Shown: positions 1-7,982 of the stretch, piece after piece | How positions within the stretch are numbered: position 1 is the first letter of the stretch | Layout: every line of letters begins with the position of its first letter | Origin: Candidatus Uhrbacteria bacterium | Lineage (GTDB): Bacteria; Patescibacteriota; Patescibacteriia; UBA9934 | DNA: 41,761 nucleotides | Assembly (NCBI GenBank): GCA_943359525.1 | Contig: CALRHV010000008.1 | Location: 1-41,761, forward strand | Direction of reading: 5' to 3' | The notes under the pieces: model-generated | What the model saw: only the letters and a program-made list of their open reading frames with translations | The model's database searches: none | Told to the model about the DNA's origin: nothing | Made by a program: the position numbers and the translations under genes

Positions 1-24
1 CAATAACGACCGCATCCACTCCGC

Positions 25-58
25 TCACCGGATGCCGCCGGTGACGTTCCGTCACCGG
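25..58. repeat. Alternating inverted repeats upstream of the integrase
   Basis: TCACCGG occurs at 25-31 and again at 52-58, with its complement CCGGTGA between them at 38-44. The central arm can therefore pair with either flank. The right-hand hairpin is a perfect 9-bp stem (38-46 with 50-58) and a 3-base loop. There is no T-run after it, so it is not an obvious terminator. It could be an attenuator-like switch or an integrase-binding site. The rest of bases 1-133 shows no gene. Confidence 0.4.
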
Positions 59-133
59 ACGAACCAACACGTCGTCACGCACCAAATTCACTCACTCTTA
101 CAAAACGCTCTCCTTGGGAACAGTGTCTAAAAA

Positions 134-1120
134 ATGGGGTCCTTGCCACCAGAAAAGAAATGTGTGAAGTTCCAAGATTTCGCCAATGACTGGTTCGAAA
201 AGTACGTCATGACGAATAATAAGCTATCTGAGCGAAAATCAAAACGCTCGGTGCTTGACCTTCACCTTCTGCCACTGTTTGGGAAATACACGTTGCAAGA
301 AATAACATCACAACGTGTCCAAGAATATAAAGCAAAGAAAACGGCGGAAGGATTCGCAGCGAAGTCGATCAACAATCAGCTGGGAGTATTGCGACGATGC
401 TTACAGATCGCCATGGAATGGGATCTGCTCGATAAGTTGCCTACTGTGAAAATGCTTCGAACGCCACCACCCATCGTTGAGGCTCTCAACGAGAGCGATT
501 GTCAGGCTCTTCTCGCGGATAGCGCGGAGCCATTGGCGCATCTCATGATTCTCGCCGCTGTACGTACTGGAATGCGTTTGGGGGAGCTGTGCGGGCTGTC
601 GTGGGAGGACATCGACTTCAAGAGTGGAAACATTACCGTGAGGCATTCGTTCGTTCGAGGAGAAATGAACTCCCCCAAGAGCAATAAGATTCGATACATC
701 CCGCTCACAACGGACTTGTCCTTGGCGTTACGGGGAGCCGCAAAACCACGTGGATTGGTATTCCAAACCAACGGGAAGCCTATTACGGGCTATGCAGCAT
801 CCGAAATGCTCGGCAGGGCTTGTATCAGAGTAGGAATACGGCACATCGGGTGGCATAAGCTCCGCCATACCTTCGCTTCGCGACTGGTTGCTGGTGGTGC
901 GAATATGCACTCCGTACAAATGCTACTGGGACACTCAACAATGCAGATGACAGAGCGATATGTTCACCTTGCACCGTCGTCGCTCAGACAGGCGATGGCA
1001 GTATTGGAACCGAGATCAAATCTCGAAAGTTTAGGCACTCGGCAGTCACCGACGCTTATTCAGCAGGTACAAAACGAGGTGCTTCAAAAGCTCCAAATGA
1101 GCATAGTTTCCAGCAAATAA
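134..1120 (+). CDS. Phage-type tyrosine recombinase/integrase
   Basis: This 328-residue protein is a site-specific tyrosine recombinase. An N-terminal SAM-like core-binding domain spans about residues 10-95 and the catalytic domain about 115-285. The full catalytic set is visible: Arg148 in TGMRLGEL, a beta-hairpin Lys at 182 or 185, HKLRH with His241 and Arg244, His267 in LLGHS, and the nucleophile Tyr276 in ERYVH. An in-frame TAA sits two codons upstream, so ATG 134 is the first possible start; no Shine-Dalgarno is evident. The N-terminal half resembles phage and integrative-element integrases more than XerC/XerD. Its 3' end lies 35 bases from the 3' end of tRNA-Lys, the usual arrangement for an integrase beside its attachment site. 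The enzyme appears intact. Confidence 0.92.
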   Translation: MGSLPPEKKCVKFQDFANDWFEKYVMTNNKLSERKSKRSVLDLHLLPLFGKYTLQEITSQRVQEYKAKKTAEGFAAKSINNQLGVLRRCLQIAMEWDLLDKLPTVKMLRTPPPIVEALNESDCQALLADSAEPLAHLMILAAVRTGMRLGELCGLSWEDIDFKSGNITVRHSFVRGEMNSPKSNKIRYIPLTTDLSLALRGAAKPRGLVFQTNGKPITGYAASEMLGRACIRVGIRHIGWHKLRHTFASRLVAGGANMHSVQMLLGHSTMQMTERYVHLAPSSLRQAMAVLEPRSNLESLGTRQSPTLIQQVQNEVLQKLQMSIVSSK

Positions 1121-1155
1121 TAAAATCCTGATGTTCTTACCATCAGGATTTTATT
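1119..1155. terminator. Bidirectional terminator between integrase and tRNA-Lys
   Basis: A perfect 15-bp inverted repeat (1119-1133 with 1141-1155) with a 7-base loop has A-rich and T-rich outer ends on both strands. It can stop the integrase mRNA on the plus strand and the tRNA-Lys transcript on the minus strand. The right arm touches the first base of the encoded CCA end of the tRNA. Confidence 0.85.
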
Positions 1156-1230
1156 GGTGCGCCGAGCGGGGATCGAACCCGCGACCACGAGCTTAAAAGG
1201 CTCTTGCTCTACCACTGAGCTACCAGCGCA
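1155..1230 (-). tRNA. tRNA-Lys (anticodon TTT)
   Basis: The minus strand folds into a complete cloverleaf of 76 bases including an encoded CCA. The acceptor stem is TGCGCTG with CGGCGCA, allowing one G-U pair. The anticodon loop CTTTTAA gives anticodon TTT (codons AAA/AAG), and the T-arm carries GGTTCGATC. It is followed by a terminator and is immediately preceded, on its own strand, by a long palindromic repeat. Confidence 0.95.
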
Positions 1231-1235
1231 TGGGA

Positions 1236-1362
1236 GAACGTCCTCGTTTTGTCTATTTTCGGCTTGCTGCGTCGCACATTCGCTCAACGTACCGAGAAGT
1301 ACGTCTCGCGAACTGTGCTCCTGGCGCACCGAAACTAGCCTAAAACGAGAAAGTCCTCGTTC
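1236..1362. repeat. tRNA-adjacent hairpin element, copy 1
   Basis: An 82-base core (1255-1336) is shared with a second copy at 9025-9106, with 8 differences. It folds as a long imperfect hairpin: TTTCGG/CCGAAA, then GCACA+TTCGC (1274-1283) with GCGAA+TGTGC (1308-1318, one bulged C), and an apical ACGTAC/GTACGT stem. The core sits inside a local inverted repeat, CTCGTTTT (1243-1250) with AAAACGAG (1342-1349) and GAACG with CGTTC (1236-1240, 1358-1362), which is not shared with copy 2. It starts 6 bases from the 5' end of tRNA-Lys. I see no gene in this interval. Confidence 0.8.
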
Positions 1363-1428
1363 GTTCCTGTGACAAATTACGTCCGGAGGATATCAGATCT
1401 TAGGGCGTTTGTGAAGCCTTACATGCGT

Positions 1429-1434
1429 TATACT
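1429..1434 (+). promoter_or_regulatory. -10 box of the P-type ATPase gene
   Basis: TATACT lies six bases before the ATG at 1441, so transcription would begin at or next to the start codon. No convincing -35 was found. No Shine-Dalgarno is present, consistent with a leaderless mRNA. Confidence 0.55.
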
Positions 1435-1440
1435 TAAGCC

Positions 1441-4011
1441 ATGTCGCCGCTTTTACCTTTTCATGCCATTGAGGCGCACGATGCGCTGCTTTCGCTGCGT
1501 TCTTTGATGCAGGGGCTTTCGTCGGACGAGGCGCTGATACGATTACGGGAAGCGGGCTCTTGGAACGTTGCTCCGCCAAAACCGCAGAGTGTGTTTCGGT
1601 TGTTGTGGAAACAGTGTAGGAGTCCGTTTATTGTTATTCTTGTTGCGGCGATTGGTATTTCGTTGTGGACGGGAGAGCTGCTCGATGCTGCAGTAACACT
1701 TGCGATTGTTATTGCAAATATTAGTCTTGGATTCTTTCAGGAGTTTCATGCTGACCGTGAATTCTTCGCGCTGCAACAATATTTACCAAAGCGCGTGACG
1801 GTTCGGCGTGATGGTGCGAGCGTGACGATTCCCGCCGAAGAACTCGTTCCTGGTGACATCGCATTGTTTCGCGCCGGGCAAAACATTGTGTGCGACGGTC
1901 GCATTCTCGAAGCAACGAATTGTTCAGTAAGCGAAGCTGCGCTTTCCGGCGAATCTGCTGCTGTAGAAAAACAGGCATCCATCTGTATTGCAACGATTGG
2001 CATCTTTGCGCGAACAAACATGGTGTACGCCGGAACGTCGATGATTACCGGTCAGGCGACGGTGCTCGTAACAGCGCTGAGTTCGCAAACCGAGTTTGGA
2101 AAGATTGGTGCCATGACTATGAGCGTTGTGGATCGTCAAACCCCGCTTGAAGGGGAGGTGATTCGGCTCTCGCGGGTGTTGACGGCGATGATTATTCTGC
2201 TTGCTGCGGTTGTTTTTGTTGCAGCATTGCTTCGAGGCGATCCACTCATTTTTGCAATTTCACTTTCTGCGGCGCTTGCAATCGCCGTCATTCCGGAAGG
2301 CTTGCCAATGACGCTGACCGTATTGCTTTCCGTAGCAATGCGACGAATGTTTCGTCGTGGTGTGTTGGTTCGCCATTTGAATGCAACGGAAGTGCTTGGA
2401 TGTGTGAACGTTCTCTGCGTGGATAAAACAGGAACGCTTACGACGGGTGTGATGTCGATCGTGGAGGTTCGTGCGCCGTTTTCGGTGATTCTTCCCGTCG
2501 ATGTCGTAAAGGCCGATCTGTTCCCTGCGCTTGGATGCTTTGCAACGATTCATGCGGAAACCGGTGACAGCGCGTTTGCCGGAGCCGCAACGGCCGACGC
2601 AGTAATGCGATACGTTCGCGATGCCGCAGGTTCGAAGAATGTTCCATCGGTCGCGACGATTCCATTTGATCCAACGTATCGGATGAGCGCGTGCCTTCCG
2701 CAGGGTGCCGACCGGACGGCATATGTAATGGGCGCTCCAGATGTGGTGGTTGGGCGATGTGATATTCGTGATGTCGAGCGTGCTCAACTTTTGAAAACAA
2801 TCGACGAGATGGCTGCACGCGGTTTGCGAGTGATCGCGATCGCGTCGGCTGCACTCGGCGGCCGCACGTTCGCTATTGATTCCTTCCGTGACGGAACAAT
2901 TCTCGGTTTACTTGGCATCCAAGATCCGCTTCGTGAAAGCGTTCCTGCTGCAATTGCGAATGCGGCTCGTGCCGGAATTCGCACGGTGATGATGACGGGG
3001 GATCATCCAGAAACCGCCAGAAATATTGCCGCGCAAGCGTTTGGTTCTCATGACATTGCGGTAACACTGGGCGCGGATTTTGTTGCAATGTCGGAGCCCG
3101 ATCGGCTGCATGCAGTGATGAACACCACGGTATTCGCGCGAATGCTTCCCGAACATAAACTTCTTGTCGTTCAGGCGCTGCACGCAAATGGTATGCGCGT
3201 TGCAATGACCGGTGACGGCGTGAACGACGCACCGGCATTGAAAGCAGCCGATGTTGGTATTGCAGTTGGGCATGCCACAGAAGTTGCAAAGGAATCCTCC
3301 GATCTTGTGCTCCTCGATGGAGATTTTGCGAACATCACCGCAGCAATCGCTGAAGGTAGGACGGTGTTTACGAATGCGAGGAACGTGACTATTTTCCTCC
3401 TCGCCATTGGTCTTGGTGAAACCTTTGGTGTGCTTGCGGCATTTTTGTTTTCTATGCCGCTGTTTCTTACTCCACTGCTTATTCTGTGGTTGAATGTGGT
3501 GATTGACGGAATTCCATCAATATTTTTCGCCTTTGAGGGTGCCGATCCCCGCGTCATGCACGAGCGTCCGCGTTCCCCAGACGATGGGCTTGCGTCTTCG
3601 GATGTCCGTCTTTTTTTATACATTTCCTCGGCAATTATTGCGCTTGTGCTCTGCGGTCTTTTGCTTTTCCTTCGAGCGATTCATGCGGAGCAGGCAACGA
3701 TTTTTACCGTAGGGTATCTTTTTATTGGCATACTCGGCATGTGTTTTATTTTTGTCACACGATCGCTGCGAACATCTCTCATAACGAACCTGTTCGCGAA
3801 GACCCCACTTTGGATTGGCGTCATTCTTGGGTTCCTTTTTCTTGTATTACCGATTGCTGTCTTGCCACTCCGATTGTTTTTTGGTCTTGTCGTTCTTCCG
3901 CTGCCAATGATGGGTATAGTGATTGGGGCTATTATTTTCGTTCTCTTCCCGCTTGATTTCGCCAAACGCAGGTTAGTTCACCGTGCGGCGTCGTCGAATT
4001 TGGTATCATAG
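1441..4011 (+). CDS. P-type cation-transporting ATPase (P2 family)
   Basis: An 856-residue ion pump that couples ATP hydrolysis to cation transport across the cytoplasmic membrane. Domains run in P2-type order: a short cation ATPase N-terminal domain, two membrane helices, an actuator domain with SGES in place of TGES, helix 4 with the ion-site signature PEGLP, the phosphorylation motif DKTGT (Asp328), a nucleotide domain, TGDGVND (590-596) and a C-terminal block of about six helices. PEGLP and overall architecture match the Ca2+/Mn2+ (SERCA/PMR1-like) group rather than heavy-metal P1B pumps, because there is no CPC motif. The ion is inferred only. The gene is monocistronic, with a -10 box just upstream of the ATG. 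Confidence 0.93.
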   Translation: MSPLLPFHAIEAHDALLSLRSLMQGLSSDEALIRLREAGSWNVAPPKPQSVFRLLWKQCRSPFIVILVAAIGISLWTGELLDAAVTLAIVIANISLGFFQEFHADREFFALQQYLPKRVTVRRDGASVTIPAEELVPGDIALFRAGQNIVCDGRILEATNCSVSEAALSGESAAVEKQASICIATIGIFARTNMVYAGTSMITGQATVLVTALSSQTEFGKIGAMTMSVVDRQTPLEGEVIRLSRVLTAMIILLAAVVFVAALLRGDPLIFAISLSAALAIAVIPEGLPMTLTVLLSVAMRRMFRRGVLVRHLNATEVLGCVNVLCVDKTGTLTTGVMSIVEVRAPFSVILPVDVVKADLFPALGCFATIHAETGDSAFAGAATADAVMRYVRDAAGSKNVPSVATIPFDPTYRMSACLPQGADRTAYVMGAPDVVVGRCDIRDVERAQLLKTIDEMAARGLRVIAIASAALGGRTFAIDSFRDGTILGLLGIQDPLRESVPAAIANAARAGIRTVMMTGDHPETARNIAAQAFGSHDIAVTLGADFVAMSEPDRLHAVMNTTVFARMLPEHKLLVVQALHANGMRVAMTGDGVNDAPALKAADVGIAVGHATEVAKESSDLVLLDGDFANITAAIAEGRTVFTNARNVTIFLLAIGLGETFGVLAAFLFSMPLFLTPLLILWLNVVIDGIPSIFFAFEGADPRVMHERPRSPDDGLASSDVRLFLYISSAIIALVLCGLLLFLRAIHAEQATIFTVGYLFIGILGMCFIFVTRSLRTSLITNLFAKTPLWIGVILGFLFLVLPIAVLPLRLFFGLVVLPLPMMGIVIGAIIFVLFPLDFAKRRLVHRAASSNLVS

Positions 4012-4024
4012 AATCACTTTACGT

Positions 4025-4091
4025 GTCATCCCCGCGTAGGCGGGGATCCAGAGCGTTCGGAATGATGGATCCCCGTCTACGCGGGGATGAC
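4025..4091. repeat. Paired palindromic repeat (BIME/REP-like)
   Basis: Two 25-base arms in inverted orientation (4026-4050 and 4066-4090) flank a 15-base spacer. Each arm is itself a small hairpin, CCCCG...CGGGG, and both outer ends read GTCATCC. The arms differ slightly but still pair. It lies in the gap between the ATPase and murD and could act as a terminator for the former. Confidence 0.75.
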
Positions 4092-4114
4092 CAGAGGTGA
4101 GTTATTAAGACAAT

Positions 4115-5572
4115 ATGGATCTCTCCAGCATCCACAATTTTCAAGACGCGGTGGTGACGGTGATGGGTTTGGGTAGATATAAGCGGGGGAGTGGCATGGG
4201 CGCAACAAAATGGTTGGTGCGTCATGGCGCACAAACGGTGATTACTGATCTGAAAAATGCCGATGAACTCAAGGAGTCGGTGACGATCATCATGGATTGG
4301 TATCGACGGTATCGCGATTTGTTTCCAGATCGCACGCTCTACCAGCCGGTGTTTGTATTAGGTGAGCATCGGAAGGATGATTTTTTGAATGTGGATTGCG
4401 TGGTGCAGAACCCCGGCGTGCCGAGTGAATCGGAATATATCGTTGCCGCAAAGGAGCAGAAGGTTCCCATTGAATCCGACGTGAGCTTGTTTTTCCGTTT
4501 TTATCGTCAACCAATTATTGCGGTGACGGGAACAAAGGGAAAGACGACGACGACGTTATTACTTGGTGAGATGATGAAGCGAAAAGATGAGAAAACTGTT
4601 GTTGCCGGGAATATCAAAGTATCGCCGCTTGAGCACCTTGATGAGTTGATCGAGGAGCCGAATGCGATTCCTGTGGTGCTCGAGCTGTCGTCGTGGATGT
4701 TGGAATCATTGCCGCAGGCGTTTGCCGATATTGCGTGTGGCCCCTCAATCTCCATTCTTACGAACGTGTATCCGGATCACCTTGATCGCTATCCGTCGTT
4801 CGAGGCGTACACCGCAAGCAAGCGCATTATTTTCGAGCATCAAACGCCGGAGCAATACACGCTTTTAAATGCGGATCACGATATTGTTCGTGGCATGGCG
4901 CCGTTGGTGAAAGGGAAGCTCTTCTGGTTCTCAAAGGTTTCTCGCGAAGAAAATGGATGCTACATGAAGGACGGAAACGTCGTGTTTCGGAAGGATGGCG
5001 TCGAAACTGTGGTTATTCCTGTTGCTGAAGTTGCGCTGAAGGGTGATCACAATACGGAAAATATTTTGTCGGCAACGTGTGCGGCGATGCTTTCTGATGT
5101 TTCCGTTGGCGATATTGCCGATGTGCTTCGGCATTTTGAAGGCGTCGTTGACCGACAGGAGATGGTGCGCGAAGTGGACGAGATTACGTATATCAACGAC
5201 ACGGCGGCAACGGGGCCGGACGCGTCCATTGCCGCGTTGCGCCGTTTTGGCACAGAAAAGAAGGATATTGTGCTGATTGCGGGAGGTGTGAATAAAAAGC
5301 TTGCATATGACGGGCTGGGGGAGGAAATTGTACAGGTGTGTAAGGCGGTGTTTTTGTTCCCGGGCGACGCGTCGGACCTTTTAAGCTCAGCAATACAGGC
5401 CCGTATTCCGGTAACGATGGTGAAAAGCATGAAAGAAGCGGTACAAGGTGCTCGTGCCGCAGCAGTTCGTGGTGATACGGTATTGCTCTCTCCTGGCGCC
5501 GCAAGTTTCAACTTGTTCCGCAACGAATTCGAACGCGGGGAGCAGTTCCGTGAGGAAGTGCGGAATCTCTAA
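4115..5572 (+). CDS. murD: UDP-N-acetylmuramoylalanine-D-glutamate ligase
   Basis: A 485-residue Mur ligase that adds D-Glu to UDP-MurNAc-L-Ala in cytoplasmic peptidoglycan synthesis. The N-terminal Rossmann-like domain (VMGLG, residues 16-20) contains MurD-like PGVP. The central ATPase domain carries GTKGKTTTT with the P-loop Lys at 143, followed by TNVYPDHLD and the C-terminal ligase domain with the INDTAATGPDA segment typical of MurD. Length is slightly above the usual 440-450 residues. The next gene is a second Mur ligase, so the pair forms a peptidoglycan precursor cluster, though repeats separate them. No Shine-Dalgarno precedes the ATG. Confidence 0.92.
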   Translation: MDLSSIHNFQDAVVTVMGLGRYKRGSGMGATKWLVRHGAQTVITDLKNADELKESVTIIMDWYRRYRDLFPDRTLYQPVFVLGEHRKDDFLNVDCVVQNPGVPSESEYIVAAKEQKVPIESDVSLFFRFYRQPIIAVTGTKGKTTTTLLLGEMMKRKDEKTVVAGNIKVSPLEHLDELIEEPNAIPVVLELSSWMLESLPQAFADIACGPSISILTNVYPDHLDRYPSFEAYTASKRIIFEHQTPEQYTLLNADHDIVRGMAPLVKGKLFWFSKVSREENGCYMKDGNVVFRKDGVETVVIPVAEVALKGDHNTENILSATCAAMLSDVSVGDIADVLRHFEGVVDRQEMVREVDEITYINDTAATGPDASIAALRRFGTEKKDIVLIAGGVNKKLAYDGLGEEIVQVCKAVFLFPGDASDLLSSAIQARIPVTMVKSMKEAVQGARAAAVRGDTVLLSPGAASFNLFRNEFERGEQFREEVRNL

Positions 5573-5582
5573 TCGTCCTTCA

Positions 5583-5610
5583 GTCATCCCCGTGTAGGCG
5601 GGGATCCATC
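5583..5610 (+). repeat. Solo arm of the GTCATCCCC palindromic repeat
   Basis: A single copy of the arm seen at 4025-4091, again with a CCCCG...CGGGG hairpin, lies directly after murD. There is no partner arm within 100 bases. It may serve as a weak terminator. Confidence 0.65.
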
Positions 5611-5621
5611 ATCGTCGCTCG

Positions 5622-5675
5622 CTGGTGGCTCGGATGTGCAATTCTGCACTCTGCGCAAATCCCCTACGCTGCGAC
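5622..5675 (-). repeat. 54-bp dispersed repeat, copy 1
   Basis: The reverse complement of this segment matches 27536-27589 over the same 54-base length with about eight substitutions. Both copies begin GTCGCAGCGTAGGGG and end GAGCCACCAG. On that strand it is preceded by a hairpin, GTCGAAC-AAC-GTTCGAC. Bases 5573-5763 contain only this and the solo REP arm; no gene is seen. Confidence 0.75.
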
Positions 5676-5763
5676 GTCGAACGTTGTTCGACTGCAGCTG
5701 TGGGGCGTGTGCTCGTTTGAATCACACATCCTCGCCACTGGCGCTTGCGACTCATTCTCCTCT

Positions 5764-7092
5764 ATGACTCTCCTCCGCAAAATCAAATCCCTCGTCCCAT
5801 TAACAATCGTTGCGCGATATCACCATGCACTCGCCGGCATCGCCGAGGTTGCGTATCGCCATCCGTCGGACGAGATGATGGTGATTGGCATTACGGGAAC
5901 GAATGGAAAATCGTCAACGGTGAATTTTCTCGCGCAAATTCTGACGACGCTTGGCTACACGGTTGGTTATACGTCCACCGCAGGGTTCAACATCGCAGGA
6001 AAGGATACGGTGAATGCCATGAAGATGACGATGCCGGGGCGATTCACGTTGCAGCGATTGTTGCGATCAATGGTAAATGCTGGGTGTACGGTGGCGATTG
6101 TGGAAACGTCGTCACAAGGTTTGATCCAGCATCGTCATGTTGGCGTGAATTACGACGTGGCGTTGTTTACGAATCTCACACCAGAGCATATTGAGGCGCA
6201 CGGTGGATTCGAGAACTACAAAAAGGCGAAAGCAATTTTGTTTAAACATCTCACGGCGCGATCGAAAAAAACGATCGGAGGAAAGCTGATTCCGAAGGTG
6301 AATGTCGTGAACACGGACGACGAACACGGCGCGTACTACGGATCGTTTCGTGCGGATCGGCATATTGGTTTCGGATTCTCTGGCACGCCGTCATCGGACC
6401 AATTTGTCGCATATGTGGAGGTTCCCGATCGCGCAGGTTCCCCAACGCTCACAGTGAATGGATCCGACGTTGCGTTGGGTCTTCGCGCCGATTTCGAGCA
6501 CAAGAATGCACTCGCCGCAATCGCTGGCGCGGTGGCGATTGGCGTTCCGTTGAAGGATGCGATGCGAGCCGCTGGCATGTTGCATTCTGTGCCTGGACGA
6601 TTTGAAATGATTGATTGCGGTCAGCCGTTTACCGTCGTCGTCGATTACGCGTACGAACCCTTCGCGCTTCTTGCACTGTACCGATCGCTGGGGTCGCTAA
6701 AGACCGGACGGGTGATTGGTATTCATGGTTCGGCAGGAGGCGGACGTGATGTTGCACGCCGAACAGAGATTGGGAAAGTTGCAGCGCAACATGATGACAT
6801 CGTTATCGTCACCAACGAGGATCCGTACGATGAAGATCCTCGAGGTATCATCGATGCTGTTGCTGCTGGTGCGCGAGCTCACGGCAAGGTTGATGGGCAG
6901 ACATTGTTTGCTATTGATGATCGACGAGAGGCTATTGCAAAAGCAATACATCTCGCGAAAGCGGGAGATGTGGTGTTGATTACGGGGAAAGGATCGGAGC
7001 CGGTGATGGCTGTTGCGGGCGGAAAAATTCCGTGGGACGACCGTGAAGAAGTTCGAAACGCGTTGGCACAGTCTGGCTACTCCGGACTATGA
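5764..7092 (+). CDS. murE: MurE-like UDP-MurNAc-tripeptide synthetase
   Basis: A 442-residue Mur ligase of the MurE group, expected to add the third stem-peptide residue to UDP-MurNAc-L-Ala-D-Glu. The P-loop GITGTNGKSS has Lys49; ETSSQGL, TNLTPEH and the C-terminal ligase domain follow. In classical MurE the residue-3 specificity loop reads DNPR (meso-diaminopimelate). Here the equivalent is NEDPYDEDP (351-359), so the amino acid used cannot be assigned from the motif. The N-terminal UDP-binding domain is shortened. The track ORF starts at GTG 5707 inside repeat sequence; ATG 5764 is preferred because the protein-like sequence begins there. It overlaps the next gene by ATGA. Confidence 0.85.
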   Translation: MTLLRKIKSLVPLTIVARYHHALAGIAEVAYRHPSDEMMVIGITGTNGKSSTVNFLAQILTTLGYTVGYTSTAGFNIAGKDTVNAMKMTMPGRFTLQRLLRSMVNAGCTVAIVETSSQGLIQHRHVGVNYDVALFTNLTPEHIEAHGGFENYKKAKAILFKHLTARSKKTIGGKLIPKVNVVNTDDEHGAYYGSFRADRHIGFGFSGTPSSDQFVAYVEVPDRAGSPTLTVNGSDVALGLRADFEHKNALAAIAGAVAIGVPLKDAMRAAGMLHSVPGRFEMIDCGQPFTVVVDYAYEPFALLALYRSLGSLKTGRVIGIHGSAGGGRDVARRTEIGKVAAQHDDIVIVTNEDPYDEDPRGIIDAVAAGARAHGKVDGQTLFAIDDRREAIAKAIHLAKAGDVVLITGKGSEPVMAVAGGKIPWDDREEVRNALAQSGYSGL

Positions 7093-7568
7093 TCCAGCGA
7101 AAGTTTTTTGCTTTAGAGCCTGAAGAGGAATTTCTTGGCGTGATTCGCCCAAGTTTGTGGTCGCTTGCTCTGCGAATTCTTTCGGCGCTTGTACTCATTG
7201 TGTTTCCGTTCGCGTTTTGGTCGTCGCTTTTGTATCTTGGCGTGCTGTTTGGTGGGTTGCTCGGTGTGCTATCGCTCATTGTTGGAACCATCCAGCTTCG
7301 TGATACGCGACGGCACTATTTAGAAAATGGGGTGTACATCACGTCTCGTCGCGCAATTGACGTTCACGCAAAACGAAAATCATTTCGTGTCACTGAGCTC
7401 CAGTGGAATGTCGTCGAAAAGATTGTGGCGACACGAAAAGGCCTTTCATCAATAATCGGTTACGGCCATGTGTGTATTCGCGGTGCGAACGAGGACGGTT
7501 TTTCACTCATCGTTGGACCGGTGTGGAAACCGGATGCTGTAATCGGCGCATTGCCTAAGGTACAATAG
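7089..7568 (+). CDS. Membrane protein with bacterial PH-like domain
   Basis: A 159-residue protein with two closely spaced hydrophobic helices (about residues 24-68) followed by a cytoplasmic bPH2 (DUF304/YdbS-like) domain, with the typical ENGVYITSRRAIDV and ISSIIGYGHVCIRG segments. Such domains occur in small bacterial membrane proteins of unclear role. The start overlaps the murE-like stop (ATGA), so it is translationally coupled to the envelope cluster. The function is not otherwise recognisable. Confidence 0.8.
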   Translation: MIQRKFFALEPEEEFLGVIRPSLWSLALRILSALVLIVFPFAFWSSLLYLGVLFGGLLGVLSLIVGTIQLRDTRRHYLENGVYITSRRAIDVHAKRKSFRVTELQWNVVEKIVATRKGLSSIIGYGHVCIRGANEDGFSLIVGPVWKPDAVIGALPKVQ

Positions 7569-7577
7569 GTGGAGAGT

Positions 7578-7982
7578 ATGAATGATCGTCCGGCGCGTCA
7601 CAGATCAAAGTTTCGTCTTGCGGTGATTCTTCCCGTTATTTTGTTGTTGCTTGTGGGATTTGGATTTGGTGAAGAGTATTTGCGGAACCGAGAAATTGAG
7701 GATCAAATTGCGCGAATGCAGGCAGAGAACGCAAAACTTGATGCAGAACGCCTTTCATCGCTAAAGCTTATTGATACCTTATCGAGTTCGTATTACGTGG
7801 AAAGCGAGGCGCGGCAAAGTGGAATGGGAAAAGAGGGGGAACAGTTGATTATTGTTGAGAGCGGATCAGCGAACGATGGTATTTTAGTTCCCGTTGTGTC
7901 GCATGACGACGTACCAAATCCAATGCGATGGTTCAACTATTTCTTTGATCACGATGCCTTTGCTGCTCTTACGAACGTATGA
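7578..7982 (+). CDS. FtsB/DivIC-like single-pass membrane protein
   Basis: A 134-residue protein with a short basic N-terminus, one transmembrane helix (about residues 15-35) and a coiled coil (about 35-65), the layout of FtsB/DivIC division proteins, then an extracytoplasmic tail. ATG 7578 is preferred over GTG 7569 because GGTGGAG lies just upstream. A TACAAT -10 box at 7561-7566 precedes it, so the gene may have its own promoter. The division role is inferred from architecture and neighbours (MurD, MurE-like, FtsEX nearby). It overlaps the next gene by ATGA. Confidence 0.65.
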   Translation: MNDRPARHRSKFRLAVILPVILLLLVGFGFGEEYLRNREIEDQIARMQAENAKLDAERLSSLKLIDTLSSSYYVESEARQSGMGKEGEQLIIVESGSANDGILVPVVSHDDVPNPMRWFNYFFDHDAFAALTNV

